Shown here piece after piece: positions 25,383-34,480 of a DNA stretch of 64,000 nucleotides. The DNA comes from Bacteroidales bacterium (GTDB taxonomy: Bacteria > Bacteroidota > Bacteroidia > Bacteroidales > UBA932). The stretch lies in the NCBI GenBank assembly GCA_017477245.1, contig JAFUWY010000020.1:1-64000 (forward strand), read 5' to 3'. Position numbers and translations under genes: made by a program. The first letter of the stretch is position 1, and every line of letters starts with the position of its first letter. The notes under the pieces were generated by a model. The model did no database searches, had not been told where the DNA came from, and saw only the letters and a list, made by a program, of their open reading frames with translations.

Positions 25383-27569
25383 ATGAACCGACTGCTCTCC
25401 ATCCTTTCCCTGCTGGCGCTCGCCGCCTGCGCCCCCAAACCGGCCGCCGCACCGGAGCCGGCGGCGGAACTGACCTCTCCGGACGGCAAGCTCCGGATGG
25501 CCTTCTACCTGTCCGCCGAAGGCACGCCCCGCTACGACCTCTCCCGCGAGGGGACGGCCGTCCTGACCCCCGGCCGCCTGGGCTTCAGCCTGCGCGGCGT
25601 GGTCAAGGCCGAGGACCTGCACTACAACGCCGACGGGACCATCGACAAGGAGGACGGCGCCCCGGCGCTGGCCTTCGACCGCGGGTTCGAGCTCGCCGGC
25701 ACGGAGACGGACACCTTCGACGAAGTCTGGGAGCCGGTCTGGGGCGAGGAGTCGCAGATCCGCAACCACTACAACGAGCTGCTCGTCCACCTGCGCCAGC
25801 GCGAAGGCGGGCGCCTGCTGGACATCCGCTTCCGCCTGTTCGACGACGGACTGGGCTTCCGCTACGAGTTCCCGTCCGGCCAGCCGATGGTGCATTTCGT
25901 CATCAAGGAGGAGCTCACGGAGTTCGCCTGCGCCGGCGACAACACCGCCTGGTGGATCCCGGGCGACTACGACACCCAGGAATACGAATACAACCGCACG
26001 AAGCTGTCGGAGGTCAGCGCGCATTTCCGCGACAAGATGCGCGGCAACAGCAGCCAGACCCCGTTCAGCACCTCCGGCGTGCAGACCTCCCTGCAGATGA
26101 AGACCCCGGAAGGCCTGTACGTCAACATCCACGAGGCCGCGCTGGTGGACTACCCCTGCATGCACCTGCTGGTGGACGGCAAGTCGCACGTGCTGCACGC
26201 CCACCTCACCCCCGACGCCGAAGGGTGGAAGGGCAACCTCACCACCCCCGCCAGGACGCCCTGGCGCACCGTGCAGGTGGCCGCCCGCGCCACGGACCAG
26301 CTGGCCTCGCGCCTGGTGCTCAACCTCAACGAGCCCTGCGCGCTGGATGACGTGAGCTGGATCCACCCCGTCAAGTACATGGGCGTGTGGTGGGAGATGA
26401 TCGCCGGGGCCGGCTCCTGGGCCTACACCGACGCCACGGGCATCGACCTCGACACCTTCGACTACGCCGCGGCGACGCCCAACGGGCGTCACAGCGCCAA
26501 CAACGAGCGGGTGCGCACCTATATCGATTTCGCCGCGGAGCACGGCTTCGACGCGCTGCTCGTCGAGGGCTGGAACATCGGCTGGGAAGAGTGGGCCAAC
26601 TGCAACAAGGACCACGTCTTCGACTTCCAGACCCCGTATCCCGACTTCGACATCGAGGCCCTGAACGCCTATGCGCACGGCAAGGGCCTCCGCCTGGTGA
26701 TGCACCACGAGACCTCGTCCAGCGTGCGCAACTACGAGCGCTACCTGGAAGCCGCCTATTCGCTGATGAACCGCTACGGCTACGACGCCGTCAAGTCCGG
26801 CTACGTAGGCGACATCCTCCCGCAGGGCCAGCACCACTACAGCCAGTGGATGGTCAACCATTACCTGTACTGCATCACCGAGGCCGCCCGGCACCACATC
26901 ATGGTCAACGCCCACGAGGCGGTGCGCCCCACGGGCCTGTGCCGCACCTACCCCAACCTGATCGGCAACGAATCCGCGATGGGCACGGAATACCAGGCCT
27001 TCGGCGGCATCACGCCGGGCCACACGGCCCTCCTCCCCTTCACCCGCCTCAACGGCGGCCCGATGGACTACACCCCGGGCATCTTCGAGCCGAACCTCAA
27101 GGAGTGGTGCGGCAACGACTCGCACGTCAATTCGACGATCTGCGGCCAGCTGGGCCTGTACCTGACGATGTACTCGCCCCTGCAGATGGCCGCCGACACG
27201 CCCGAGCACTACAGCCGCTTCATGGATGCGTTCCAGTTCATCAAGGACGTGGCCGTGGACTGGAGCGAGAGCCGCTACCTCTGCGCCGAGCCGATGGAAT
27301 ACATCGTGGTGGCGCGCAAGGCCAAGGGCACCGGCCAGTGGTTCCTCGGCGGCGTGACGGACGGGCAGCAGCGCAGCTTCGAGCTGAAGCTGGACTTCCT
27401 CGAGCCCGGCACGTATGAGGCCACCCTCTACGCCGACGCCCCGGACGCCCACTACGCCGACAACCCGCAGGCCTACCGGATCACGAAGCAGACCGTCACC
27501 CCGGCCGGCACCCTCCCGGTCACCATGGCCCCCGGCGGCGGCTTCGCCGTCAGTTTCCGGAAACTTTAA
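25383..27569 (+). CDS. susB: SusB-type GH97 alpha-glucosidase
   Basis: 728 residues, lipobox LAAC. Strong similarity to SusB throughout: VMHHETSSSVRNYERY, VKSGYVGDILPQGQHHYSQWMVNHYLY, MVNAHEAVRPTGLCRTYPNLIG and PFTRLNGGPMDYTPGIFE. The Glu residues in HHETS and NAHEA are those expected for the inverting, calcium-dependent GH97 branch that releases glucose from malto-oligosaccharides in the periplasm. The start at MNRLLSIL gives a normal lipoprotein signal. It ends the operon before the large hairpin. Confidence 0.93.
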   Translation: MNRLLSILSLLALAACAPKPAAAPEPAAELTSPDGKLRMAFYLSAEGTPRYDLSREGTAVLTPGRLGFSLRGVVKAEDLHYNADGTIDKEDGAPALAFDRGFELAGTETDTFDEVWEPVWGEESQIRNHYNELLVHLRQREGGRLLDIRFRLFDDGLGFRYEFPSGQPMVHFVIKEELTEFACAGDNTAWWIPGDYDTQEYEYNRTKLSEVSAHFRDKMRGNSSQTPFSTSGVQTSLQMKTPEGLYVNIHEAALVDYPCMHLLVDGKSHVLHAHLTPDAEGWKGNLTTPARTPWRTVQVAARATDQLASRLVLNLNEPCALDDVSWIHPVKYMGVWWEMIAGAGSWAYTDATGIDLDTFDYAAATPNGRHSANNERVRTYIDFAAEHGFDALLVEGWNIGWEEWANCNKDHVFDFQTPYPDFDIEALNAYAHGKGLRLVMHHETSSSVRNYERYLEAAYSLMNRYGYDAVKSGYVGDILPQGQHHYSQWMVNHYLYCITEAARHHIMVNAHEAVRPTGLCRTYPNLIGNESAMGTEYQAFGGITPGHTALLPFTRLNGGPMDYTPGIFEPNLKEWCGNDSHVNSTICGQLGLYLTMYSPLQMAADTPEHYSRFMDAFQFIKDVAVDWSESRYLCAEPMEYIVVARKAKGTGQWFLGGVTDGQQRSFELKLDFLEPGTYEATLYADAPDAHYADNPQAYRITKQTVTPAGTLPVTMAPGGGFAVSFRKL

Positions 27570-27572
27570 TGA

Positions 27573-27695
27573 TTCGTCTGCGCCCGGGAGCGGCAGGGGC
27601 TTTGCGCTGCTTTTGCCCGGGTAGGGTCGGGCGCAGGGCGAAGCCCGCAGCACGATAGCAGCGCAAAGCCCCTGCCGCTCCCGGGCGCAGACGAA
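27573..27695. repeat. Long hairpin with conserved loop, copy 1
   Basis: Perfect 39-bp inverted repeat (27573-27611 and 27657-27695) around a 45-nt loop that begins TTTGCCCGGGTAGGGTCG and ends GAT. Inside the loop is a small hairpin with GGGC/GCCC arms and a GAA loop. The stem sequence is unrelated to the other two copies near 63.6 kb; the loop start is identical. No T-tract follows. It separates susB from malQ. Confidence 0.9.
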
Positions 27696-27707
27696 AACCG
27701 ATTGACT

Positions 27708-29570
27708 ATGACAGTAACATTCAAGATACAGTATGAGACCAGGTGGGGCGAGAGCCTCGCGCTGGTCCTCCAGGACAAGAAACACCCCATGCAGTGGGGT
27801 GAGGGCGCCGTCTGGAGCGTGACGGTCAAGGACTGTCCCGCCGCAGCGCTCAAGGATTACACGTACGTGGTGATGCGCGACGGCCTGATCGTCCGCACCG
27901 AATGGAGCCACCACAGCAGCAAATCCGCCCGTGAGATCACGGACGCCTGGATCGACTGCCCGATCCCGGGCTGCCCGTTCCCCCGGGCGCACCAGGCAGA
28001 GAAGTTCGACCGGCCCGGCTTCCGCGGCGCCGGCACGGCCGTCCCCGTGTTCTCGCTGCGCACGCCGGCCGACTTCGGCATCGGCGAGTTCCGCGACCTG
28101 CGGCCCCTCGTGGACTGGGCCGCCGCCACGCACCAGTGCGTGATCCAGCTGCTGCCCGTCAACGACACCACCCGCAAGGGCGGCTGGCAGGACTCCTACC
28201 CCTACAGCCCCGTCTCCACCTTCGCCCTGCACCCGCTCTACATGCACCTGCAGGACCTCGGCATCAAGGAAGATGCCGCCTTCCGCAAGCAGCAGGCGGC
28301 CCTGAACGCCCTGCCGGAGCTGGACTACCCGAAGGTCTTCAAGGCCAAGATGGCCTATATCCGCCAGGCCTACGAGAAGCGCGGCGCCAAGGACCTCGCC
28401 TCCGCCGCCTTCAAGCGCTTCTGCAAGGAGAATCAGGGCTGGCTCGACGAATACACCGCCTTCTGCGCCCGCCGCGACAAGCTGGAGCCCGAATACTACG
28501 CCTGGATGCAGTACCACCTGGACAAGCAGTTCTGCGAAGAGGTGGACTACGCGCGCGCCAAGGGCGTCTCCTTCAAGGGTGACCTCCCGATCGGCGTGAG
28601 CGCCGACAGCGCCGAGGCCTACTGGCACCCGGAACTCTTCAACCTCGACTCCTCGACCGGCGCCCCGCCCGACTTCTTCAGCCGGGACGGCCAGAACTGG
28701 GGCTTCCCCACCTACAACTGGGAGGAGATGGCCAAGGACGACTACGCCTGGTGGAAGGCCCGCCTGCGCAAGATGAGCCGCTACTTCGACGCCTTCCGCA
28801 TCGACCACATCCTCGGCTTCTTCCGCATCTGGGAGATCCCCACGGAGTACAAGAGCGGCATGATGGGCCACTTCAACCCGGCCCTGCCCTACTCGCCGGA
28901 GGACATCGCGGCGCTCGGGCTGCCCCTCGAAGGGCTCTTCCACCCCGACCCGCGCCACCCGGGCATGTACCAGCCGCTGATCGCGCCCGACTCCGCGTCG
29001 CTGCCGCAGTGGCAGCAGGAGCGCTTCGGCGCCCTCTACAACGACTTCTTCTACCACCGCCACGACGAATTCTGGCGCCGCAACGCCGAGAAGAAGCTCC
29101 CCGAGCTGCTCGGCGCCACGGGCATGCTGGCCTGCGGCGAAGACCTCGGCATGGTGCCGGACTGCGTGCCGGGCGTGATGGACCGCGAGAAGATCCTCTC
29201 GCTGAAGATGCGCGGCATGGAGCAGGAAGGCGAATGGAAGTACCTGAGCGTGTGCGCCACTTCCAGCCACGACATGGAGACCCTGCGCATGCAATGCGCG
29301 GAGGATCCCAAGCCGTGGGAGGTGCGCCGGATGCTGTGGGACTTCCTCGACTCCCCGTCGATGCTCGCCATCTTCCCGCTGCAGGACTGGGTGGCGATGG
29401 ACCCGCAGCTGCGCCGGCCCGACCGGATGGCCGAACGCATCAACGAGCCCGCCAACCCGCACCACCACTGGCGCTTCCGCCTCCACTTCGACCTCCACGA
29501 GCTGATGGAAGCGAGCGAACTCAACGTCGCCGTCGAGGGGATGGTCAAGGACGCCCGCCGCGCGGCCTGA
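27708..29570 (+). CDS. malQ: 4-alpha-glucanotransferase (GH77) with N-terminal CBM20-like domain
   Basis: 620 residues. The first ~110 residues (VTFKIQYETRWGESLALVLQDKK ... YTYVVMRDG) form a CBM20-like starch-binding domain; the GH77 core follows with GTAVPVFSLRTPADFGIGEF, the nucleophile in DAFRIDHILGFFRIWEIP, the acid/base in CGEDLGMVPDCVP and SSHDMETLR. Bacteroides GH77 enzymes often carry two CBM20 domains and are longer; this has one. No signal peptide: it disproportionates malto-oligosaccharides in the cytoplasm. The start is the ATG after the long hairpin. Confidence 0.93.
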   Translation: MTVTFKIQYETRWGESLALVLQDKKHPMQWGEGAVWSVTVKDCPAAALKDYTYVVMRDGLIVRTEWSHHSSKSAREITDAWIDCPIPGCPFPRAHQAEKFDRPGFRGAGTAVPVFSLRTPADFGIGEFRDLRPLVDWAAATHQCVIQLLPVNDTTRKGGWQDSYPYSPVSTFALHPLYMHLQDLGIKEDAAFRKQQAALNALPELDYPKVFKAKMAYIRQAYEKRGAKDLASAAFKRFCKENQGWLDEYTAFCARRDKLEPEYYAWMQYHLDKQFCEEVDYARAKGVSFKGDLPIGVSADSAEAYWHPELFNLDSSTGAPPDFFSRDGQNWGFPTYNWEEMAKDDYAWWKARLRKMSRYFDAFRIDHILGFFRIWEIPTEYKSGMMGHFNPALPYSPEDIAALGLPLEGLFHPDPRHPGMYQPLIAPDSASLPQWQQERFGALYNDFFYHRHDEFWRRNAEKKLPELLGATGMLACGEDLGMVPDCVPGVMDREKILSLKMRGMEQEGEWKYLSVCATSSHDMETLRMQCAEDPKPWEVRRMLWDFLDSPSMLAIFPLQDWVAMDPQLRRPDRMAERINEPANPHHHWRFRLHFDLHELMEASELNVAVEGMVKDARRAA

Positions 29571-29581
29571 TGCCGGACGAC

Positions 29582-29669
29582 TGTCGCTGAGGGTCCCGAG
29601 GCGGGACCCTCAGAAGCATTTCAGCCTGTTTTTGCTTTCGAGGGTCCGGAATATGGACCCTCGAAAGCG
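29582..29669 (+). repeat. 88-bp double-hairpin element, family 2, copy A
   Basis: Two hairpins on the core GAGGGTCC, 7 nt, GGACCCTC. The first has 15-nt arms at 29582-29596 and 29604-29618 (inner part paired, outer part imperfect). After a 14-nt spacer the second has arms at 29633-29647 and 29655-29669, with a 14-bp perfect stem. Total length is 88 bp, the same as family 1. It follows malQ directly. Confidence 0.85.
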
Positions 29670-29687
29670 TTATATCACTTATTTTTG

Positions 29688-29695
29688 TATATTTG
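29688..29695 (+). promoter_or_regulatory. -7 element before the nfeD-floA genes
   Basis: TATATTTG, 21 nt before the ATG at 29717. No clear -33 element; that position falls in the tail of the double hairpin. Confidence 0.5.
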
Positions 29696-29716
29696 TCAAG
29701 ATATAACTTGAAAACT

Positions 29717-30187
29717 ATGTGGTGGATCGTAGTAACCCTCCTCGTCCTGGGCATCCTGCTGATGCTCGTTGAAATGCTCCTGATTCCCGGGGTCGGCGTG
29801 GCCGGCTTCCTGAGCCTCGGCTCGCTGGGTGTCGCCTGCTGGTACGCCTTCTCGGCCATCTCCACGGCCGCCGGCTGGTGGACCAGCCTCGCCGCCGTGC
29901 TGCTGCTCGGCATCATGATGTTCTTCGCGCTGCGCGCCAAGACCTGGCGGCGGTTCGAGCTCAAGACCGAAGTCGACTCCAGGATGGGCACGGAGTCCGA
30001 AGGCGTGCACGTCGGCGACCGCGGCATCGCCTACACGCGCCTCGCGCCCATGGGCACGGGCCGCTTCGGCGCGCTCTCCTGCGAGGTCAAGTCCTTCGAC
30101 AACACGATGGTCGCCGCCGGTACGCCGGTCGAGGTCGTGGCCATCGAAGAGAACAAACCCCTTGTCAAACCCTTAACGCAAGCATAA
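29717..30187 (+). CDS. NfeD-family membrane protein
   Basis: 156 residues: two to three N-terminal membrane helices ([24 protein letters not shown], then a second hydrophobic pair) and a C-terminal OB-like domain ([19 protein letters not shown] ... [18 protein letters not shown] tail). This is the short NfeD form without the protease domain, which is normally encoded next to flotillins, as here (4 nt before floA). Role: partner of FloA in membrane microdomains. The start MWWIVV is chosen over an upstream TTG. Confidence 0.85.
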   Translation: MWWIVVTLLVLGILLMLVEMLLIPGVGVAGFLSLGSLGVACWYAFSAISTAAGWWTSLAAVLLLGIMMFFALRAKTWRRFELKTEVDSRMGTESEGVHVGDRGIAYTRLAPMGTGRFGALSCEVKSFDNTMVAAGTPVEVVAIEENKPLVKPLTQA

Positions 30188-30191
30188 TCCC

Positions 30192-31136
30192 ATGAACGTC
30201 ATCATCTGGATCGTGATCGCGATTGTCGGTCTCATCATCATCCTCTGGTTCTTCCCGGTGGCCCTGTGGTTCCAGGCCCTGCTGTCCGGTGTCTACGTGT
30301 CCCTCATCCAGCTCGTGCTGATGCGCTGGAGGGGCGTGAACCCCCGCACCATCGTGATGGCCCTGATCACGGGCACTAAGGCCGGCCTCACGCTCAAGGC
30401 CAACGAACTCGAAGCCCACTACCTGGCGCGCGGCAACGTCACCAAGGTGGTGATGGCGCTCATCTCCGCCAATAAGGCCAACATCCCCCTGGACTTCAAG
30501 ATGGCCTCGGCCATCGACCTGGCCGGCCGCGACGTGCTCGAGGCCGTGCAGATGTCGGTCAACCCCAAGGTCATCAACACCCCGCCCGTCACGGCCGTCG
30601 CCAAGGACGGCATCCAGCTGATCGCCAAGGCGCGCGTCACCGTGCGCGCCAACATCAAGCAGTTGGTCGGCGGCGCCGGCGAGGAGACCATCCTCGCGCG
30701 CGTCGGCGAGGGCATCGTCTCGTCCATCGGCTCTTCCGACAGCCACAAGAGCGTGCTGGAGAACCCTGACAGCATCTCCAAGCTGGTGCTCGGCAAGGGT
30801 CTCGACGCCGGCACGGCCTACGAGATCCTCTCGATCGACATCGCCGACATCGACGTGGGCAAGAACATCGGCGCCGTCCTCCAGATGGACCAGGCCGATG
30901 CCGACAAGAACATCGCCCAGGCCCGCGCCGAGGAGCGCCGCGCCATGGCCGTCGCGCAGGAGCAGGAGATGAAGGCCAAGGCCCAGGAGGCCCGCGCCCG
31001 CGTGATCGAAGCCGAGGCGCAGGTCCCGCTCGCCATGGCCGAGGCCTTCCGCAGCGGCAACCTCGGCATCATGGACTACTACCGGATGAAGAACATCCAG
31101 GCCGACACCGAGATGCGCGAGAACATCGCCAAATAG
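30192..31136 (+). CDS. floA: Flotillin-like protein FloA
   Basis: 314 residues. One N-terminal membrane hairpin ([24 protein letters not shown]), an SPFH/PHB domain ([33 protein letters not shown]) and a C-terminal Ala/Glu-rich coiled coil ([30 protein letters not shown]). Closely matches the UPF0365/YqfA (FloA) family, which scaffolds functional membrane domains. Forms an operon with nfeD and ends before a strong terminator. Confidence 0.93.
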   Translation: MNVIIWIVIAIVGLIIILWFFPVALWFQALLSGVYVSLIQLVLMRWRGVNPRTIVMALITGTKAGLTLKANELEAHYLARGNVTKVVMALISANKANIPLDFKMASAIDLAGRDVLEAVQMSVNPKVINTPPVTAVAKDGIQLIAKARVTVRANIKQLVGGAGEETILARVGEGIVSSIGSSDSHKSVLENPDSISKLVLGKGLDAGTAYEILSIDIADIDVGKNIGAVLQMDQADADKNIAQARAEERRAMAVAQEQEMKAKAQEARARVIEAEAQVPLAMAEAFRSGNLGIMDYYRMKNIQADTEMRENIAK

Positions 31137-31162
31137 CGGCCTTTCCCGCACTGAAGCAGAGA

Positions 31163-31192
31163 CAGAACCGGGCATTCCCCGGTTCTGTTTTT
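31163..31192 (+). terminator. Rho-independent terminator after floA
   Basis: Perfect 10-bp stem CAGAACCGGG (31163-31172) with partner 31178-31187, 5-nt loop, then a T run. Confidence 0.85.
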
Positions 31193-31256
31193 GGTATATA
31201 AACGACTAAAAGTCACAAATTAGGCATGCAAAGTTTCTTTCTTTTGAGAAAAATAC

Positions 31257-31264
31257 TAACTTTG
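31257..31264 (+). promoter_or_regulatory. -7 element before secDF
   Basis: TAACTTTG at 31257-31264, 39 nt before the secDF ATG; upstream sequence is T-rich with no exact TTTG at the ideal spacing. Confidence 0.5.
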
Positions 31265-31302
31265 CGGACTATTTTGTGAAATATATTTAATTTACCATAA
31301 TT

Positions 31303-34300
31303 ATGCAAAGCAAAGGTGCAATCAGATTTGTCACGATCTGCCTCCTGCTCGCCTGCCTCTGGCAGCTGTCCTTCACGGCGGTGACTTCCATCTACAACCG
31401 GAAGGCCGAGAAGCGCGCCGAGCAGATTGCCAGCCAGGCCGACCTGTCGGCTGTCGCCGAGGCCGATCGTGCATTCTTCCTCGATTCGATCCGCAAGATC
31501 GAGGCTCGCCGCTACACGGATTCCATCTCCGGCGAGAAGGTTTACATGGGTCAGACATTCAAGCAGGTCCAGAGCAACGAAATCAACCTCGGCCTCGACC
31601 TCAAGGGCGGTATGAACGTGATGCTGCAGGTCCAGCTTGAGGACCTCGTACGCGCCCTCTCCGGCAACAACCAGACCCCGGAGTTCCAGCAGGCCATCGC
31701 GCTTGCCAAGCAGCGCAGCGTCAACTCCCAGTCCGATTTCATCTCCCTCTTCGCCGAGGCCTTCAAGGAGACCGCTCCGACGACCCGCCTCGCCCAGGTG
31801 TTCGGCACCTATGAGATGCGCGACCGCATCAAGCCCGAGTCCACCGACGACCAGGTCGTCAGCGTGATCCGCGAAGAAGCCGAGAGCGCCGTCGCCAACT
31901 CCTTCAACGTGCTGCGCAACCGTATCGACCGCTTCGGCGTGACCCAGCCTTCCATCCAGAAGATCGGCAACACCGGCCGCATCCTCGTGGAACTCCCGGG
32001 CGTCAAGGAGCCTGAGCGTGTCCGCAAGCTGCTCCAGGGCACAGCCTCCCTCGAATTCTGGCCGACCTTCACCTACGACGAGATGGCCACCTACCTCGAC
32101 GAGGCCAACACCCGCCTGGCCCAGCTCCTCTCCGCCGACGACGAGCCCGCCGCCGCTGAAGAGCAGGCCGCCCCGGCCGCCGAAGGCGACGCCGTGGCCC
32201 AGGAGCTCCAGGCCCAGAACGCTGCTTCCGAGGACGCTGAAGTCGCCGCCGCCCGCAAGGCCAACCCGCTCTACGCGGTCCTGAGCCCCTCCGGCATGCG
32301 CGGCAACGCCTGCATCGGCCTCGCAGCCGCTGCCGACACCGCCCTCGTCAACAAGTACCTCCGGATGCCCGAGATCGCGGCCATCTTCCCGGCGGAATTC
32401 CGCCCGATGTGGTCCGTCCAGCCGTCCGAATATGTCCAGGGTGACAACATCTACGAACTCGTCGCCATCAAGGCCACGTCCCGCGACGGCAAGGCTCCGC
32501 TCGACGGCGGCGTCGTGACCGACGCCCACGTCGACTACGACCAGCGCCGCGGCGGCAACCCGGGCGTCTCCATGACCATGAACGCCGAGGGCGCCAACAT
32601 CTGGGCCCGCCTGACCAAGGAGAACATCGGCCGCCAGATCGCCATCGTGCTCGACGGCACGGTCTACTCCTATCCGAACGTCCAGACCGAGATCACCGGA
32701 GGTTCCTCCTCCATCACCGGCAACTTCACCATCGACGAAGCCACCGACCTCACCAACGTCCTCAAGTCCGGTAAGCTTCCCGCCCCGGCCACGATCGTCC
32801 AGGAGCAGGTCGTCGGTCCGTCCCTCGGTGCCGAGTCCATCCGCGCGGGTCTGATCTCCTTCCTGATCGCCTTCTGCCTCGTCCTCCTGTACATGCTCTT
32901 CTTCTATCAGGGTGCAGGTATCGCGGCAGACATCGCCCTGCTCACCAACGTAGTGCTCCTCTTCGGCGTGCTCTCCGCCTTCGGCGCCGTCCTCACGCTG
33001 CCGGGTATCGCGGGTCTCGTCCTGACCCTGGGTATGGCCGTGGATGCCAACGTGATCATCTATGAACGCATCAAGGAGGAACTCAAGGCCGGCAAGGGTC
33101 TGGGCAAGGCCGTCGCCGACGGCTACCGCAACGCCTACTCCGCCATCATCGACGGCCAGGTGACCACCCTCCTGACGGGTATCGTGCTGTTCTTCTTCGG
33201 CTCCGGTCCGATCAAGGGCTTCGCCACGACCCTCATCATCGGTATCCTCACCTCCGTGTTCACCTCCATCTTCGTCACCCGCCTGATCTTCGAAGGCCGC
33301 ATCGCCCGCGGCAAGAACATCACCTTCGAGAACAACCTGACGAAGAACTTCCTCAAGAACACCCACATCAACTTCCTGGATGCCCGCAAGTGGTCCTACA
33401 TCATCTCCGGCGCGCTCATCGTGATCGCCATCGGTTCGATGTTCCTCAAGGGCTTCACCTACGGTGTCGACTTCACCGGCGGCCGCACCTACGTGGTCCG
33501 CTTCGACAAGCCCGTCACCGCCGAGGAGGTCCGCGCCGCGGTCAACAACACCTTCAACCTGGCCGATCCCGAGTCCTCCGTCGAGGTCAAGCAGTTCGGT
33601 GGCGACAGCCAGATGAAGGTCACCACCTCCTACAAGTTCCAGGATGAGTCCAGCACCGTGGACGCCGAGATCGAGAACATGCTCTACGAGTCCCTCAAGG
33701 GTTTCTACAGCGAGCCTGTGACCTTCTCCGACTTCACCTCCACGCTGGAGAACCCCAACGGTATCATCTCCTCCGACAAGGTGGGCGCCACCATCGCCAA
33801 CGACATCAAGCGCAATGCCATCATCTCCATCATCCTCGCCCTGATCGTGATCTTCGCCTACATCGCGATGCGGTTCAAGGGCTGGAACTGGGGTCTCGGC
33901 GGTGTCGTCTCCCTGGCCCACACCGCGATCATCATCATCGGCTTCTTCTCCCTGTTCAGCGGCATCCTGCCCTTCAACCTGGACGTGGACCAGACCTTCA
34001 TCGCCGCCATCCTGACGATCATCGGTTACGCCATCAACGACAACGTGGTGATCTTCGACCGTATCCGTGAGAACCTTGCGCTCCACCCGAGCGACGACTT
34101 CAAGGAGACGGTCAACAAGTCCCTCAACGCGACCCTGACCCGTACGGTCAACACCTCCGTGTCGACCCTCCTCCCGATGCTCGCCATCGCGATCTTCGGC
34201 GGTGAGTCCATCCGCGGTCTGTCCGTCGCCCTCTGCCTCGGTGTCCTCATCGGTACCTACGCCTCCATCATGATCGGTACCCCGGTCATGTTCGACGCCG

Positions 34301-34338
34301 AGATGGCCGCCCGCAAGAAGGCTGCCAGCAAGAAATAA
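31303..34338 (+). CDS. secDF: Fused protein-export membrane protein SecDF
   Basis: 1011 residues, the fused form usual in Bacteroidetes. It assists SecYEG by using the proton gradient to pull exported proteins. The SecD half has LGLDLKGGMNVMLQV, a large periplasmic P1 region (with an Ala/Glu-rich insertion near residues 275-315) and GMAVDANVIIYERIKEELK; the SecF half has FTYGVDFTGGRTYVVRF and TIIGYAINDNVVIFDRIREN. Twelve membrane helices can be drawn. Own promoter and terminator. Confidence 0.95.
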   Translation: MQSKGAIRFVTICLLLACLWQLSFTAVTSIYNRKAEKRAEQIASQADLSAVAEADRAFFLDSIRKIEARRYTDSISGEKVYMGQTFKQVQSNEINLGLDLKGGMNVMLQVQLEDLVRALSGNNQTPEFQQAIALAKQRSVNSQSDFISLFAEAFKETAPTTRLAQVFGTYEMRDRIKPESTDDQVVSVIREEAESAVANSFNVLRNRIDRFGVTQPSIQKIGNTGRILVELPGVKEPERVRKLLQGTASLEFWPTFTYDEMATYLDEANTRLAQLLSADDEPAAAEEQAAPAAEGDAVAQELQAQNAASEDAEVAAARKANPLYAVLSPSGMRGNACIGLAAAADTALVNKYLRMPEIAAIFPAEFRPMWSVQPSEYVQGDNIYELVAIKATSRDGKAPLDGGVVTDAHVDYDQRRGGNPGVSMTMNAEGANIWARLTKENIGRQIAIVLDGTVYSYPNVQTEITGGSSSITGNFTIDEATDLTNVLKSGKLPAPATIVQEQVVGPSLGAESIRAGLISFLIAFCLVLLYMLFFYQGAGIAADIALLTNVVLLFGVLSAFGAVLTLPGIAGLVLTLGMAVDANVIIYERIKEELKAGKGLGKAVADGYRNAYSAIIDGQVTTLLTGIVLFFFGSGPIKGFATTLIIGILTSVFTSIFVTRLIFEGRIARGKNITFENNLTKNFLKNTHINFLDARKWSYIISGALIVIAIGSMFLKGFTYGVDFTGGRTYVVRFDKPVTAEEVRAAVNNTFNLADPESSVEVKQFGGDSQMKVTTSYKFQDESSTVDAEIENMLYESLKGFYSEPVTFSDFTSTLENPNGIISSDKVGATIANDIKRNAIISIILALIVIFAYIAMRFKGWNWGLGGVVSLAHTAIIIIGFFSLFSGILPFNLDVDQTFIAAILTIIGYAINDNVVIFDRIRENLALHPSDDFKETVNKSLNATLTRTVNTSVSTLLPMLAIAIFGGESIRGLSVALCLGVLIGTYASIMIGTPVMFDAEMAARKKAASKK

Positions 34339-34380
34339 GACCGTCCTTCCGGGCCCGCCCGGAATCCCGGATAGCGATAC

Positions 34381-34417
34381 CCCCCGACCGACATTCCGGC
34401 CGGGGGATATTTTTTTC
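34381..34417 (+). terminator. Terminator after secDF
   Basis: Stem CCCCCGACCG (34381-34390) with partner 34397-34406 (one mismatch), 6-nt loop, then ATAT and seven Ts. Confidence 0.8.
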
Positions 34418-34480
34418 CGTATCCCTGGTAACTTTTTGCAAGCGCCTGCGTCTTAATACTGTCGGCAAACTAAAACCGTT

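Noticed and set aside
10533..29498. Very long open frames on the minus strand opposite the starch genes, some over 1,000 codons
   Set aside because: They mirror GC-rich codon usage of the plus-strand genes; they are Val/Gly/Asp-rich, have no domains and overlap genes of certain identity.
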